Shown: positions 1 through 10,425 of the stretch, in pieces | Layout of the letters: each line of letters begins with the position of its first letter | Position numbering within the stretch: position 1 is the stretch's first letter | Assembly (NCBI RefSeq): GCF_020497125.1 | Contig: NC_059072.1 | Location: 69,571,697-69,635,696, forward strand | Length of the DNA: 64,000 nt | From: Mauremys mutica | Lineage: Eukaryota > Chordata > Testudines > Geoemydidae | Direction of reading: 5' to 3' | The notes under the pieces: generated by a model | The model's database searches: none | What the model saw: the letters and a program-made list of their open reading frames with translations, nothing else | Told to the model about the DNA's origin: nothing | Translations under genes and position numbers: made by a program

Positions 1-1016
1 TACAGCCAAGGCATAAGAAGGCAGGCTGAACAGCAGGGGTTCCTATATGGATGGGATTCATCCTTGAGAGAGGAGACAGGTTTTGTACAGATGCCCTCTA
101 GCAGGGGGTTCCACACAGGAGGACAATTTTTTTAAGTTCTCAGTGTGGCTGTTACAAATGTTTGTCTAAAATTTTTCATCAGAAAATATCAGATGCACAT
201 AACAAATGCAAATGTTCATGGACACTCTCTCATTTCCTGATTTTTCTTTTTATTATTTTTATTTTATTTTATTATCAGAAATGCACAACCTCCCAGAATG
301 TTGGTTTTCAGCAGACAATTTTTAGAACCCATAAACCAAACAAAGTTGGTTTTCAAGTTTTGTGGAGTTTTTTGATGAGAAGTCAACATTTTTGACTGAA
401 CATTTTGACAAAAACAAAATATCATTTTCATTGACACTTTCCATGAGTGTGTGTTTTAGGGGGAGGGGAAGCCACCCAGATCTAGTGCTCAGAGCTCTGC
501 TCATGGAGATTGCACTGCAGTTAAGTTGAATCCACACAACCCCAAGCCAGACAGGCCCCTCCACTTCCTTGGCCAGCACTGCCCATACCTGGGGCAGCAT
601 TGACTGGCTGCAGGCCTGTCTTAGAGAAGAGGTTGCCATGTCTTGCACTGCTCAAGACCCCCAGGTGAATTTCTGCCATCAGTGGCTTATGCCAGCAGTA
701 GCCTGGGTAATTTAGGGCTCACTCTAGTCTGAAGCTTTTAAACTCCCATAAGTAAGCATCTTGTACCATTAGCAAAGCTTGCCACACTCTGCTTAGTTAT
801 CAGTGGCCAGTGCTGTCTATATAACAAAGCATTTCAGAGAAAACATGCCGCATTATGACATGGGTATTGAATTGATTGACTAGTTGCTACTTGAAAGGAT
901 TTTATTGTAGGCCCAATTAGAGCTCAAGGCATTGTGCAAGCAATGTAACACCAGAGTCAGCAGCAAAAAGAAAATTGGTTTTCTGAGACTTCTGCTCTCT
1001 AAAGTAAATGACAGAC
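1..1016. other. Gene-less AT-rich sequence
   Basis: No coding frame with recognisable motifs and no repeat family I recognise. A T-rich run with several TTTTA steps lies near 240-275. It reads as intergenic or intronic vertebrate DNA. Confidence 0.6.
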
Positions 1017-1184
1017 TTTAAGAAAGGAGAGGTTTCAGAGTAGCAGCCGTGTTAGTCTGTATCCGCAAAAAAAACAGGAGTACTTGTGGCACCTTAAAGA
1101 CTAACAAATTTATTGTAGCATGAGCTTTCGTGAGCTAGTCTTTAAGGTGCCACAAGTACTCCTGTTTTTTTTAAGAAAGGAGAG
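1017..1184. mobile_element. Foldback insertion of a Penelope-like element tail
   Basis: The insert (about 1032-1172) begins with the PLE tail sequence that recurs at 52716. It is interrupted after about 105 bases by an inverted copy of its own middle. Arms 1067-1102 and 1137-1172 are perfect 36-base inverted repeats around a 34-base loop. The whole unit is flanked by a perfect 15-base direct repeat, TTTAAGAAAGGAGAG, at 1017-1031 and 1170-1184, whose first bases overlap the insert's T-run. This marks a single insertion event. There is no coding capacity. The family assignment rests on shared sequence with the copies at 1725 and 52716, which carry or adjoin GIY-YIG coding sequence. Confidence 0.8.
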
Positions 1185-1724
1185 CGACTCATTTGATCCA
1201 ATCCCACAACACACACTCTCATGCAAGTAACCCCTACACATACAAGCAGCCCCATCGTCATCAGTCAGATGACTATTCCTTTGAGCGAGCACTACTGGAG
1301 CCCATTATTTTTGCACAGCCTGGAGGGTGTTCTGGCTGGTAATCTGTACAGAAAGCTAACCGAATAAAAAAAAAGTCTGACTCCGAAGGTTAGGACTGGT
1401 TTATGGCTGGTACAGTACGCTCACTCGAGCGCCAGCAATAAAAGGACACCATTGCGCCTGTGCTCATTAATTATTTATTACCAGAAATCTGTACCTCTGA
1501 ACCATTTCTGCAGAAGGAACAACATGGCATTTACAATAATTCATCAAACGCAGATGCTCTCACATTCCCTCTAAAACTATAAACAGAAATGCCAGATGTC
1601 CAGATAGGCTCAGGGAAGTCTTGATTTATTAGAACTGCTCTTACTATTTAAAAGGGCTTATGTGGAAAGCTCAGGAAATTGATGCAGGGAAGAAATAATG
1701 AGTAACTCAGGAACACACATCCTA
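1185..1724. other. Unique-looking sequence, nothing identified
   Basis: No gene or repeat recognised. The part around 1370-1600 keeps several CpGs and AT-rich homeobox-like motifs and shows no repeat similarity within the window, so it could be conserved non-coding DNA. The sequence alone does not show this. Confidence 0.4.
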
Positions 1725-2745
1725 TTTTTTAAAAAAACAAAAAGTCCTTGTGGTACCTTAGAGACTAACAAATTTATTTGGGCATAAGCTTTCGTGGGCT
1801 ATAACCCACTTTATCAGATGCATGGAGTGAAAAATACAGTAGGCAGGTATAAATATACAGCACATGAAAAGCTGGGATTTGCCTTACCAACTGGGGGGTC
1901 AATGCTAACGAGGCCAATTCAATCAGTGTGGATGTGGCCCATTCCCAACAGTTGACAAGAAGGGGTGAGTATCAACAGAGGAAAAATTACTTTTTGTAGT
2001 GACCCATCCACTCCCAGTCTTTATTCAGGCCTGATTTGATGGTGTCAAGTTTGCAAATTATTTCCAGCTCTGCAGTTTCTTGTTGAAGTCTATTTCTGAA
2101 GGTTTGTTGTTGTTGTTGTCTGTTGTTGAATTGCCACTTTTAAATCTGTTGTTGAGTGTCCAGGGAGATTGAAGTGCTCTCCTACTGGTTTTTGAATGTT
2201 ACAATTCTTGATATCTGATTTGTGTCCATTTATTCTTTTGTGTAGACTGTCCGGTTTGGCCAATGTGCATGGCAGAGGGGCATTACTGGCACATTATGGC
2301 ATATATCACATTGGTATATGTGCAGGTGAACGAGCCCCTGATGGTGTGGCTGACATGGTTAGGTCTTATGATATCTCTTGAATAGATATGTGGATAGAAT
2401 TGGCAATGGGGTTTGTTGCAGGGATTGGTTCCTGGGTTAGTGGTTCTGTTCTGTGGTGTGTAGTTGCTGGTGAGTATTTGCTTCAGGTTGCGGGGGGGAG
2501 AGGGGGGCTGTCTGTAAGCGAGGGCTGGCCTGTCTCCCAAGAACTGTGAGAATGAGGGATGATCCTCCAGGATAGGCTGTAGATCCTTGATGAGGCACTG
2601 GAGAGGTTTTAGTTGGGGGCTGTAGGTGATGGCAAGTGGTGTTCTGTTACTTTCTTTGTTGGGCCTGTCCTGTAGTAGGTGGCCTCTGGGTACCCTTATG
2701 GCTCTGTCAATCTGTTTCTTCACTTCCCCAATGCCAAAAAGTAGA
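1725..2745 (-). mobile_element. 5'-truncated Penelope-like element
   Basis: The 3' tail lies at the left (about 1725-1860) and coding remnants run from about 2740 down to 2050 on the minus strand. The first part reads through in one frame to 2283. It includes an RT C-terminal linker rich in P and R, a Cys motif (CNKPHCQFYPHI) and the start of a GIY-YIG domain (VIYAIMCQ). A stop then interrupts it, and the HIGQT and VGEHFN-type parts continue in shifted frames. Single-turn GIY-YIG nuclease fused to reverse transcriptase is diagnostic of PLEs. The RT core is missing, so the copy is dead. A hammerhead-like motif lies at 1781-1816 on the minus strand. Confidence 0.8.
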
Positions 2746-2783
2746 TAAACAAACAAAAAAACACGGAAAGGGTTTTGTAGCAC
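2055..2783 (-). pseudogene. PLE RT C-terminus and GIY-YIG endonuclease remnant
   Basis: Product family: the Penelope reverse transcriptase/endonuclease, which cuts target DNA and primes reverse transcription. Visible from high to low coordinate are the frame containing KKQIDRAIRVPRG, the Cys motif GTNPCNKPHCQFYPHI, a GSFTC segment, then VIYAIMCQ followed by a stop near 2283. Below that, with frame changes, come fragments matching the YIG, KRINGH and GEHFN blocks of the copy at 53333-53641. It is truncated at the N side (no RT palm motifs) and has at least one stop and frameshifts. The first 12 or so residues of the open frame probably come from flanking DNA. Confidence 0.75.
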
Positions 2784-3489
2784 AACTACATGGGTTAAAT
2801 TAAGATCTCACTTTTTATAGCAATTCAGCTATTACTAACTTGAGCCATCACTCTGGTTAGAACTTCCCCCAGCTTAAGTTTCCTTGTAATTTACAATCAC
2901 ATACATGCCTCCTAGAAAACCAAGCAGATGCCATGATACTTCATGTGGAACTGCTACTTCAAGATGACACAAAATGGAGTTATGCTTTCTTTCCAGAAGA
3001 ATTTTATTTGTTCTTTATGGACATGATCCAGCAATGAATTATACACATGAACTAGTTCCATTGGGGCTATGGATCTGAGTGAAAATATTCACATGCATGA
3101 TATGAGATTACTAACATGAGTAAAGTTACTGATATGTATGTCTTTGCTGGATTGTTCCACAAACATATTAGTTTCTGAAACCCTGAAAATTCCTCAGCCT
3201 AAGAAAGGAAGCCTTCCTTTCTCTCAAAACACATAACTTCTTATTTTCAGGTTGGACAGGTGATATTACATTTGCTCCAGGCTTGAACATTGACACTCAC
3301 TAGAAATACAAGTTCAGATCTTAGATCTTTAGGCCTGATTCAAGGCCTATTGAAATAAAGGAAAATATTCTCATTGGCTTCAATGGCCTTCAGATCAGGC
3401 CCTTAGTCTTTCATTCTTCCAGGGTAGGTAAAGTGAGCACTATGTAGTTGGGTATATGAAGGGTCTTTCAGGTGTTACCTTAAAATCTG
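2784..3489. other. Gene-less sequence with a short old repeat
   Basis: No coding evidence. Around 3331-3402 a short inverted pair (GGCCTGATT / GATCAGGCC) encloses a segment with a CTTCAATGG core. The same style of sequence recurs near 31100, so it is probably an ancient interspersed repeat. Confidence 0.35.
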
Positions 3490-3840
3490 TCATGGAAGGG
3501 AGAAAATACCAGGTACTAAAGTGCTATTTAACCTGGTGGAGAATGGCATAACAAGAACCAATGGCTGGCGTTAAAGTCAGAAAAATTCAAACTGAAAATA
3601 AGGCACACATTTTTAACAATGAGGGTGATTAAACATTGGCACAAACTACCAAGGAAAGTGGTCAAATCTCTGTCCCTTCGTGTCTTCACATCAACACTGG
3701 ATGCCTTTATGGAAGATAAGCTTTAGCTAAACACAATTTATGGGGCTGAACACAGGATTAACTGGGTGAAATTCAATGGTCTGTTACATGCAGGAGGTCA
3801 GGCTAGATGATCTAATTGTTCTTTCTGGCCTCAGAATCAA
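3490..3840 (+). mobile_element. CR1 LINE 3' end fragment
   Basis: The segment follows the layout of CR1 3' regions. It has degraded ORF2 C-terminal text (an AC-TGG-CAAACTACC-AGGAAAGT block corresponding to the NxLP/EEVV region), then a segment ending CAGGAGGTCAGGCTAGATGATCT and a TCTGGCC end. Similar 3' ends occur at 43380-43450 and 10365-10415. It is heavily mutated and has no open frame. Confidence 0.7.
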
Positions 3841-4655
3841 TGCCTGTGTGGTTTATGTGAAGGACAAAGATCCCATGACACTTTTCATAGCATTAGCCAT
3901 ATTTCCTCACTACTTTTGGGATTATAGGTCTGATTTTTAACTAGGTAATACGCTTGTACCAGAAAGTCGTTTTTGGATTATCCTGAACACATCTGATTCT
4001 GGAGGTGAATCCTCAGTTCTTTCATTTATTTTAACAAAACTGAAATCCCAAATGTGCAAATCTTTAATAATTTATTAATATAAATTCTCTATCAAAATAT
4101 GTACTGCAACCACTACAACAAATCTTATGACACACACATACAAAAGGCTGAACATGAAAGGAAACACAAAAAAAGAAAGCAAGCAGGGGGAAGAATGTTG
4201 ATCTTTTCTTGTTGCCGATCAAGCACCTTCGTTTTCCATCAGTCTTCCTTATCCTCCTCCTTCTCCCAGATGTTGACAGACTAGCAGAGTCCTGTTAATT
4301 CTTCAGCTCCACTGACATCCATCCTCTACAACTACAACACCAGGCAGTTACAATTATTAGATTCAATATAATCTCATCTTTGACATTCAGGAGTGGCACT
4401 GAATTACATTTACAAAAGGAAAGATTCCTTTTCTTTAATAAGGAATAAAATCAAGAGGTGATTAATAAAGAGACGGTCCCAGGGAATGGGTAGAAAGTCA
4501 GGTTTCAAAGCAAAAGAGAGAAAAATGTAGAAACAAGTTTTGTCCCTAAGTTCTACTGAATATGAATATATATAATGAAATGTAGTTTTAAAAGTTCAGA
4601 GTATATCACAAATTTTCCTTTGGTGCAGAAAGAGGTTAAGCATAGTGTGGTGGGG
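3841..4655. other. Gene-less AT-rich sequence
   Basis: No gene seen. Short purine-rich runs (about 4160-4200) and AT-rich blocks only. Confidence 0.5.
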
Positions 4656-5325
4656 TGGACTAGGACTAGTGGTTCCCTGCTGGAAGCCTCAGGTTCCTGC
4701 CACACCATCCCAGGAAAGAAGCAGTGGAGCTAAATCCTCTGAGTGGCCTAGAGAGACTGTTCAGGAAGCAGCTAATCGGGGAAGCTGAACAGGGCTAGCC
4801 AATCAGAGAGGCTGCAGGGAGCAGCCAATCAGGGTCCTGGAGGGCCATAGTAAAAGGTGCTGCAGAGCCACAATCAGTCAGTTCCTTGTGGGAGCCAGAA
4901 AAATGCAGATGGTGCTTCTGGGTGGCCAAAGTGACCTGCAGCACCATGGACAGCTCAGTGCTGACAAGGACTGGCCTGAAGGTGAAGAAGAGCTCCTGGC
5001 TGGCTGCTGGGCCAGAACATAACAGAGCCATGAGGTAAGGGTGAAACATTGGTGAAGGCTGGGGCTGTGGTTTTGTTAAAGGGGCATGGTGTTTGGCTGC
5101 TATTCTTAGGGTCCCTGAGCTGGGACCTGGAGAAGTGGGTGTTCTGGGTCCCCCTCCCTCCATAGGCCATTAGGAAAGTGGCTTACAGTTGGACAGTGAG
5201 GGGGATCTGAACTACTTAAGGTTCTAGCTGGGGCCAGAACAGACCAGAGAGGGCAAAACCATTGCCTCAGAGGAGAAAGCCCTGGGGGTATGGCCTGATA
5301 CTAGGACGGGGACTGTTTAAAGACT
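4656..5325. repeat. GC-richer unclassified repeat with CCAAT-like promoter architecture
   Basis: GC content rises sharply against the flanks. Three CAGCYAATCRG-like motifs occur at about 4770, 4797 and 4823, the last two being GCCAATCAG. A weak TATA-like AGTAAAAGG follows at about 4849. This spacing resembles an LTR or pol II repeat promoter. I cannot see paired LTRs or coding sequence, so the class is open. Confidence 0.3.
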
Positions 5326-5690
5326 ACAGACACACCTGACTGTGTGTCATGTTGTTACACATAGCTTTCATATTTCTAACAACTTGAGACAAATATTTGT
5401 GAATTTCAACATATGGCTCTTGTAAAAACAATGTTATATTTTTGTCAGCTTTTTTCCAGAAGTTATATCTATGCATAACATAAATTTCATGGGGCACATG
5501 CCAGTCACTTCCTATTAAGGGCAAAGGAGGCATATCAAAGAAACCCCTCCCCAAACTAGAATTGGTTGAAAATATTTGAAATGTCATTGAAAAACGTACA
5601 TTTTCTGTGGGAAAGAAAATTCACTGACTCTTTCAAATTTGCAAATTCACAACAGGTACTATTTACAAATATTTGATAGTCTTAGTGAAA
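5326..5690. other. Gene-less AT-rich sequence
   Basis: No gene, repeat family or RNA recognised. Confidence 0.5.
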
Positions 5691-5900
5691 TATCTAGGAG
5701 AGGAAGGATAATGCAGTGCTTAAGATGCTAACCCGGGAAACCCAGGTTCAATTCTTTGCTTTGGCACAGACTTCCTGTGTGACCTTCAGTATGTCATGTA
5801 GACTATGCCCGTTGCCCACCCATATAATGGGATCAATAGCAGAGATGGTGTTAGGATAAACTATCTCCATACACTCCTTGGGTCGGAAGACCCCAAAGAG
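5691..5900 (+). repeat. tRNA-derived SINE (MIR/CORE-SINE-like)
   Basis: A tRNA-like head has GTGCTTAAGATGCTAACCC as a degraded A box and GGTTCAATTC as a near-canonical B box (about 5752-5761). Then comes a CTTTGGCACAGACTTCCTGT and GTGACCTT segment typical of MIR-class CORE-SINEs, and a decayed tail with ATAATGGGATCAATA. Transcription by RNA polymerase III is expected for intact members. This copy is old. Confidence 0.6.
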
Positions 5901-8065
5901 ACCATTGCCCTATTGCTGCTAAGTACTAATCAGTGCTGTGCAGGAGGGGTCATGGCAGGTACAGTTCCTCCCTGTGAAGGTGGCAGCTCCACACTACCTT
6001 GATGCAGAGCTATGCCTTGCAGGCACAACTGATCAGTGTGATAGTAGATCCCCCCGCCCCCGAAAGTGATATTATGATTGTTGTATGTTACAAGCCATCT
6101 TAGTCTTGATTTAGCACATGTGCATGGTGCAATATCAGCTCTGTATAATGGGAATTTCAAACATGTGGTGAGTTAGAAACTTATTCTTCGCCTGCCATTG
6201 TCTTAAAGACAATGGTGATCATCCTCAATTGTGTTAAATAAATATAAAATAATGGTCCTGATTCTGATCTCACAGCAGTGTATATGAGTAATAACCCCAC
6301 TTAACAGATGAAACTACACCAGTATAACCCTCTAGTGTGAGAGGAGAATGAGGCCCCCTGTGGTAGTGGTCCATTTATATTCTCAGATAGTCCATGTTTA
6401 CTAGTGGAAGTACAATGGAAATCTCAGTGCTATGCTATGAGGCCTTGTGAGCTCATGAAATCATAAATTATTTGTAGGAGTGCCCCTCCTTCATCAAACA
6501 GTGATAGCTACTCTTTATTTAACAAATATATAAAAAACCACTACTTATTATATTTCTAATTCTAAGTATCTCTGTTTTCTATCTCTTCCCCCCCCTCCCG
6601 GGCTGTGGTTCTCATGCTATAGAATCTTGAATTACACCCTAGGATCACTACTTGAGCTTTAAAATAAATAAATAAAAATCCAACTTTGGTCCTGTAACTG
6701 CAGGAAAAGGTTGCAGTAACTCAGTGTTATATGAAAAATGTCCTAAAATGTTCTTAACCATATTTCCAAGAATGGATATACAAGCAACTGTCCAAATTTA
6801 TGAAACAATACTGGTATAATGAAAATAATGCAAAGCAATTCATCCTTCTGAAAAACTTAGCTCCAATTAGTAATATAGTAAGGAGCTCACAGCTAGGCTT
6901 GGCTGAAACTGTGTTTAGTGATTCCTTAAGTCTATTTCAGTATTGCCATTTGGAGTTGGTGACATTGATTTAGAAACGCCATTGAAGCATTGACCCATCC
7001 TCAACAAAACCTACTGTTCTCTCATTTTCCTCTGGGCTATTTTAAGCATCAGCTGACATTATTTCTCCTGTCTTTCATCTGCTTATCAGTCCTGTTCAGG
7101 CATCAGTCAGAAGTTCCTGAATCAGCTTTCTATACAAGTAGTGCTCATGCTTCTACCCAGGCCATGTTGTCCAGATTTCCCAAAGGCTTTTTAGCTTTCC
7201 ACCATTGGACCTGACCATGTTAATGCCATTTCAGCGAAGAAAAATGTGCCTCAAAAAGCTGTTAGAAAGAAGATGCTGTTAGACATCTTCTGTCTAACGT
7301 TTTGTCATTGTCCAGGGAAGCTGTTTTCTGGGCATTAGCTTGCAGTCTCTACTTCAAGAATCTATCTGTTAGTGGGGAATTATGGTCCCAGGTTGGCAAG
7401 GGCATAGGGAGAAGCAGAAAAGCACGTCAATTATGATCTAATTATTTACAATCATGTAACTTAGAGTTCAGGCTGGTGATCATTCAATTACACCTGCAGG
7501 AGACAGAGCACAAATTGATTTCTGTCCCAAATGGTTACCAAGAAAGGTCATTGTGTATTTTTTTTCCTGCTATGAAATTGTCTTAAAGAAACTTGAGTAA
7601 ATTGAACCTTAAGATATTTTTATACATGATAAAATTTTAATGGATTGATGCTCAACTAGGGTAATAGTCATAGGACTCACAGCTTGTCTTTCAATTTTAT
7701 ATAATACAACTAGGGTCTCAATCTATTAACTATGGAAGTTACTTTGGACTAGCATAAAACTTAGATTTCTACCATTTAATATGATACATTGGGGGACATC
7801 TGAGGAGTAATTGAGTATATATGATGCTAGCTATTTGAAAATGTGCAGCGTGGAATATCACACTATTATCTGCTGACATTCTCAGAAAGCTTTCTCTGTA
7901 GAGTTGGAGACAAACACCATATTGCATTTGTCCAGGTGTCTGTCAGCCAGCATAGCTGTTTAGATATGATGATCAGTTTAATTCAGGAGAAAGCAGAGTT
8001 ACACAAATCTGTCAACCAGATCTTTCACTTTCAGAATCAGTATTCAACAGTCTTGCACAGGGCTT
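5901..8065. other. Gene-less sequence, with one possible old repeat
   Basis: About 6255-6360 (starting GGTCCTGATTCTGAT and ending GAGGCCCC) looks like an ancient amniote repeat. A poly-C run sits near 6588-6600. No coding region is supported on either strand. Confidence 0.4.
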
Positions 8066-8251
8066 TCAAATGGACAGCAATTGCCTAGTAACAATTTCCA
8101 TTTTTAATGCATTGCCATCTAAATATAACAGTTGATTCACTCTGGCAGCCAGCTCAGAGATGTCACTTCTCATGACAGAGTTTGAAACAGACATGGCTAG
8201 TGGCTCCAGGTTGTCAAAGTCTTCAAACCCTTGCCCTCTGTCAAATTCAGG
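8066..8251 (-). CDS. Candidate terminal exon of an unidentified host gene
   Basis: On the minus strand an AG acceptor (AATCTGCAG, ending at 8252) is followed by a 186-base open frame: 61 codons and TGA at 8068-8066. The exon begins in phase 0 if the acceptor is used. The peptide starts PEFDRGQGFEDFDNLEP and continues with an amphipathic stretch (SDISELAARVNQLL). The composition looks like real protein: acidic N half, helical C half and no low complexity. It is unrelated to any transposon here. The polypyrimidine tract upstream is weak. I found no neighbouring exons on this strand, and I do not recognise the protein. It may be a last exon, an internal exon read too far, or chance. Confidence 0.35.
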   Translation of the reverse strand, partial: PEFDRGQGFEDFDNLEPLAMSVSNSVMRSDISELAARVNQLLYLDGNALKMEIVTRQLLSI

Positions 8252-9032
8252 CTGCAGATTAAGTGACCAACATATACACTGAAATGGAGTACCTCTGTCT
8301 TTGCGTTAGTTTTCACTCTTCTTCAAACTTTCCCAAGGTTGTTTTGCTCTAAGGAGACAAGTTTATATAGTGTTTTAATATGTACCTTTGCTATGAGAAG
8401 GCTGACTTGTTCCATGTTCTTTGATATAGATTTGCTATAGTAATGCTGAGTTTGACGTGTATACTTTTATTATAGTCCTAGAAGCAAGGCAAAATTTATC
8501 TTAATGGGGAGAAAGAGGGCATGATTTCAGTTTGGGGATGGAATAACTTGAAAGTCATCAAGCACTCCATATTCCTCTAGGATGTGAATCAAAAATCCAG
8601 ATCATTTCACCTTGCCTTATCTGTAGATTTTACATAGCTGGACAACACTTTATTCAGGTGCTTCCTCAAATGTGTAAGGGAAGAGCAAGTTTAAAGAGAA
8701 AGTAATGAAGTTTGTATTACTGCATCTTTATTGGAAACACACAGTACAAGGTATTATTTAGAGCAGTGCACAGAACAATGAGACTTCCTTGCTGTTCTCC
8801 AGTTACATTTGCTGATGTTGATGTCTCCAGAAGGAGTGGAGATAATATTAACCCCTTTGGTGACTGTAGGCATATTACCAAAACATCATGGTCCACAGTA
8901 TTGAATTCAGCTGATGGAGCCCAAAGAATCAGAATGAACTCCTCAGCTTTGCTCATCTCTAAGATCATTAGCTAAAGCAGCCAGTGCATCTTTATCACAT
9001 ATTGGTCTGAAACCAAACTGACTTGGGAGGCA
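8252..9032. other. Gene-less sequence next to the candidate exon
   Basis: No clear upstream exon of the 8066-8251 frame. Overlapping open frames at 8712-8975 on both strands have no recognisable motifs and I treat them as chance. Confidence 0.4.
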
Positions 9033-9125
9033 ATGAGATACCAGATGGGTGAGGTTATATCTTTTACTGGACCAACTTCTGATGGTGAAAGAGACAAGCT
9101 TTCAAACTTGGAAGCAAAGAAATAG
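9033..9125. mobile_element. Short Penelope-like tail fragment
   Basis: It shares the block GGGTGAGGT-AT--CTTTTA and GGACCAACTTCTG with 54970-55080. In my knowledge of amniote repeats these belong to a second PLE tail family. It is too short and degraded for coding or a ribozyme-like core. Confidence 0.45.
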
Positions 9126-9529
9126 AGACACCAGACACCACTAGAGTTGCTTTGTAACAATCTTCTTAACTATCATTCCCAAAGATGGGTGATTTGAAAT
9201 AAGTGGACAGCTCACATGATTAGCCATGACAAGTGATGGAATCACAATGAAGGTGGAATTTAATCCTTTATTTTAAACTGTAACCAAAAACTGTACTTCC
9301 GTGAGCTCAATTGGATTTCTAAGGTGAAGCCACAATCTGTTCTGGTGGCTTGGTATTAAATTACTGGCACTACTAGCCAAACAAAAGGCTGCCAAGCAAT
9401 AGATATGAAAGATACGTGTGCCCCCACCTGATCTGTGACAAGAAAATAACATTTTAGAAGTGGGCTACAAGATTAATACAATGCTGGAAAGAGGCAAGAT
9501 TGGTATAACATAAACCAATAAAAGAAAAG

Positions 9530-10425
9530 TTATGTTTTAATGTATTTCTGAGAGGCGATATGATTGCTCTCTGTCAATATATAAGTGGGTAAATACTGGG
9601 GAGGGTGAAGAGCTATTTAAGCTAAAGGACAATGTTGGCACAAAACCAAACACATATAAACTGGGTATGAACAAATTCAGGCTGGAAATCAGAAGGTTTC
9701 TAGCCATCAGAGGGGTGAGGTTCCAGAACAGCCTCCCAGTAGGATCTGTGGGGGCAAACAATTTAATTAGTTTTAAGAGACAGCTGGCCAATTTTTGAGT
9801 GCAATTGTAAGACAGTTGCTTGTGATGGTGGGGAGACAGGGCCCAACACCCCTGGTGCCCACTTCCAGTTTGCCTTATGTTTCTAAAGCTCAAGCTTCAT
9901 GATTTCAGCTGGCACTGACAAGAGTGAGGAGGGGATTCCCTCTCCCCTATGTATTCTGGAATGCATTTTTAATCTTCTTGCTCTGAAGCACCAGGGATGG
10001 AGATGGGACAAGGGGTGAGCCAGGGCTCTGAGGTGACACTGAGCATTCACTCTCCAGTGCTTCACTGGCTGTTTCTTGCTCAGGATCTAACTGACTTCCA
10101 TATGTGGGGTCAGGAAGCAATTTTCATCCAGGTCAGATTTTTTTGGCAGTGGGGAGAGGGTTGCCTTCTTCTGCAGCATGTCTCTGTGGATTACTTACCA
10201 GCATTATCTGGATAGATCTCATTTAATCTTTTTTTTGCCATTGTGGGGGCCTCAGGCACTTTGGCACATAATGAGACCCACAGGAGACTAGATATATACT
10301 TTTAGATCAATTCTGTTGTTGGGTTCAGTGTGTGAATGCTGGGTGGAGTTGGTGACCTGTGATATACAGGAGGTCAGCTAGATGATCTAGTGGACTCTTC
10401 TGGCCTTAAACTCTGACTCTGTGCT
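9530..10425 (+). mobile_element. CR1 LINE 3' fragment
   Basis: Degenerate ORF2 C-terminal sequence (about 9537-9790: a block reading GRVKSYLS then RF-ASEG-GSRTAS in broken frames) is followed by 3' UTR with GGGTTGCCTTCTTCTGCAGC (about 10158). It ends with ACAGGAGGTCAGCTAGATGA and CTTCTGGCCTT. The order matches the CR1 at 42680-43460. Multiple stops; inactive. Confidence 0.65.

Noticed and set aside
1370..1600. Possible conserved non-coding element
   Set aside because: The impression rests only on composition; without alignment to other amniotes it cannot be supported.
5740..5765. Genuine tRNA gene from the B-box match
   Set aside because: The A box is degraded, there is no cloverleaf, and the sequence runs on into a SINE body.
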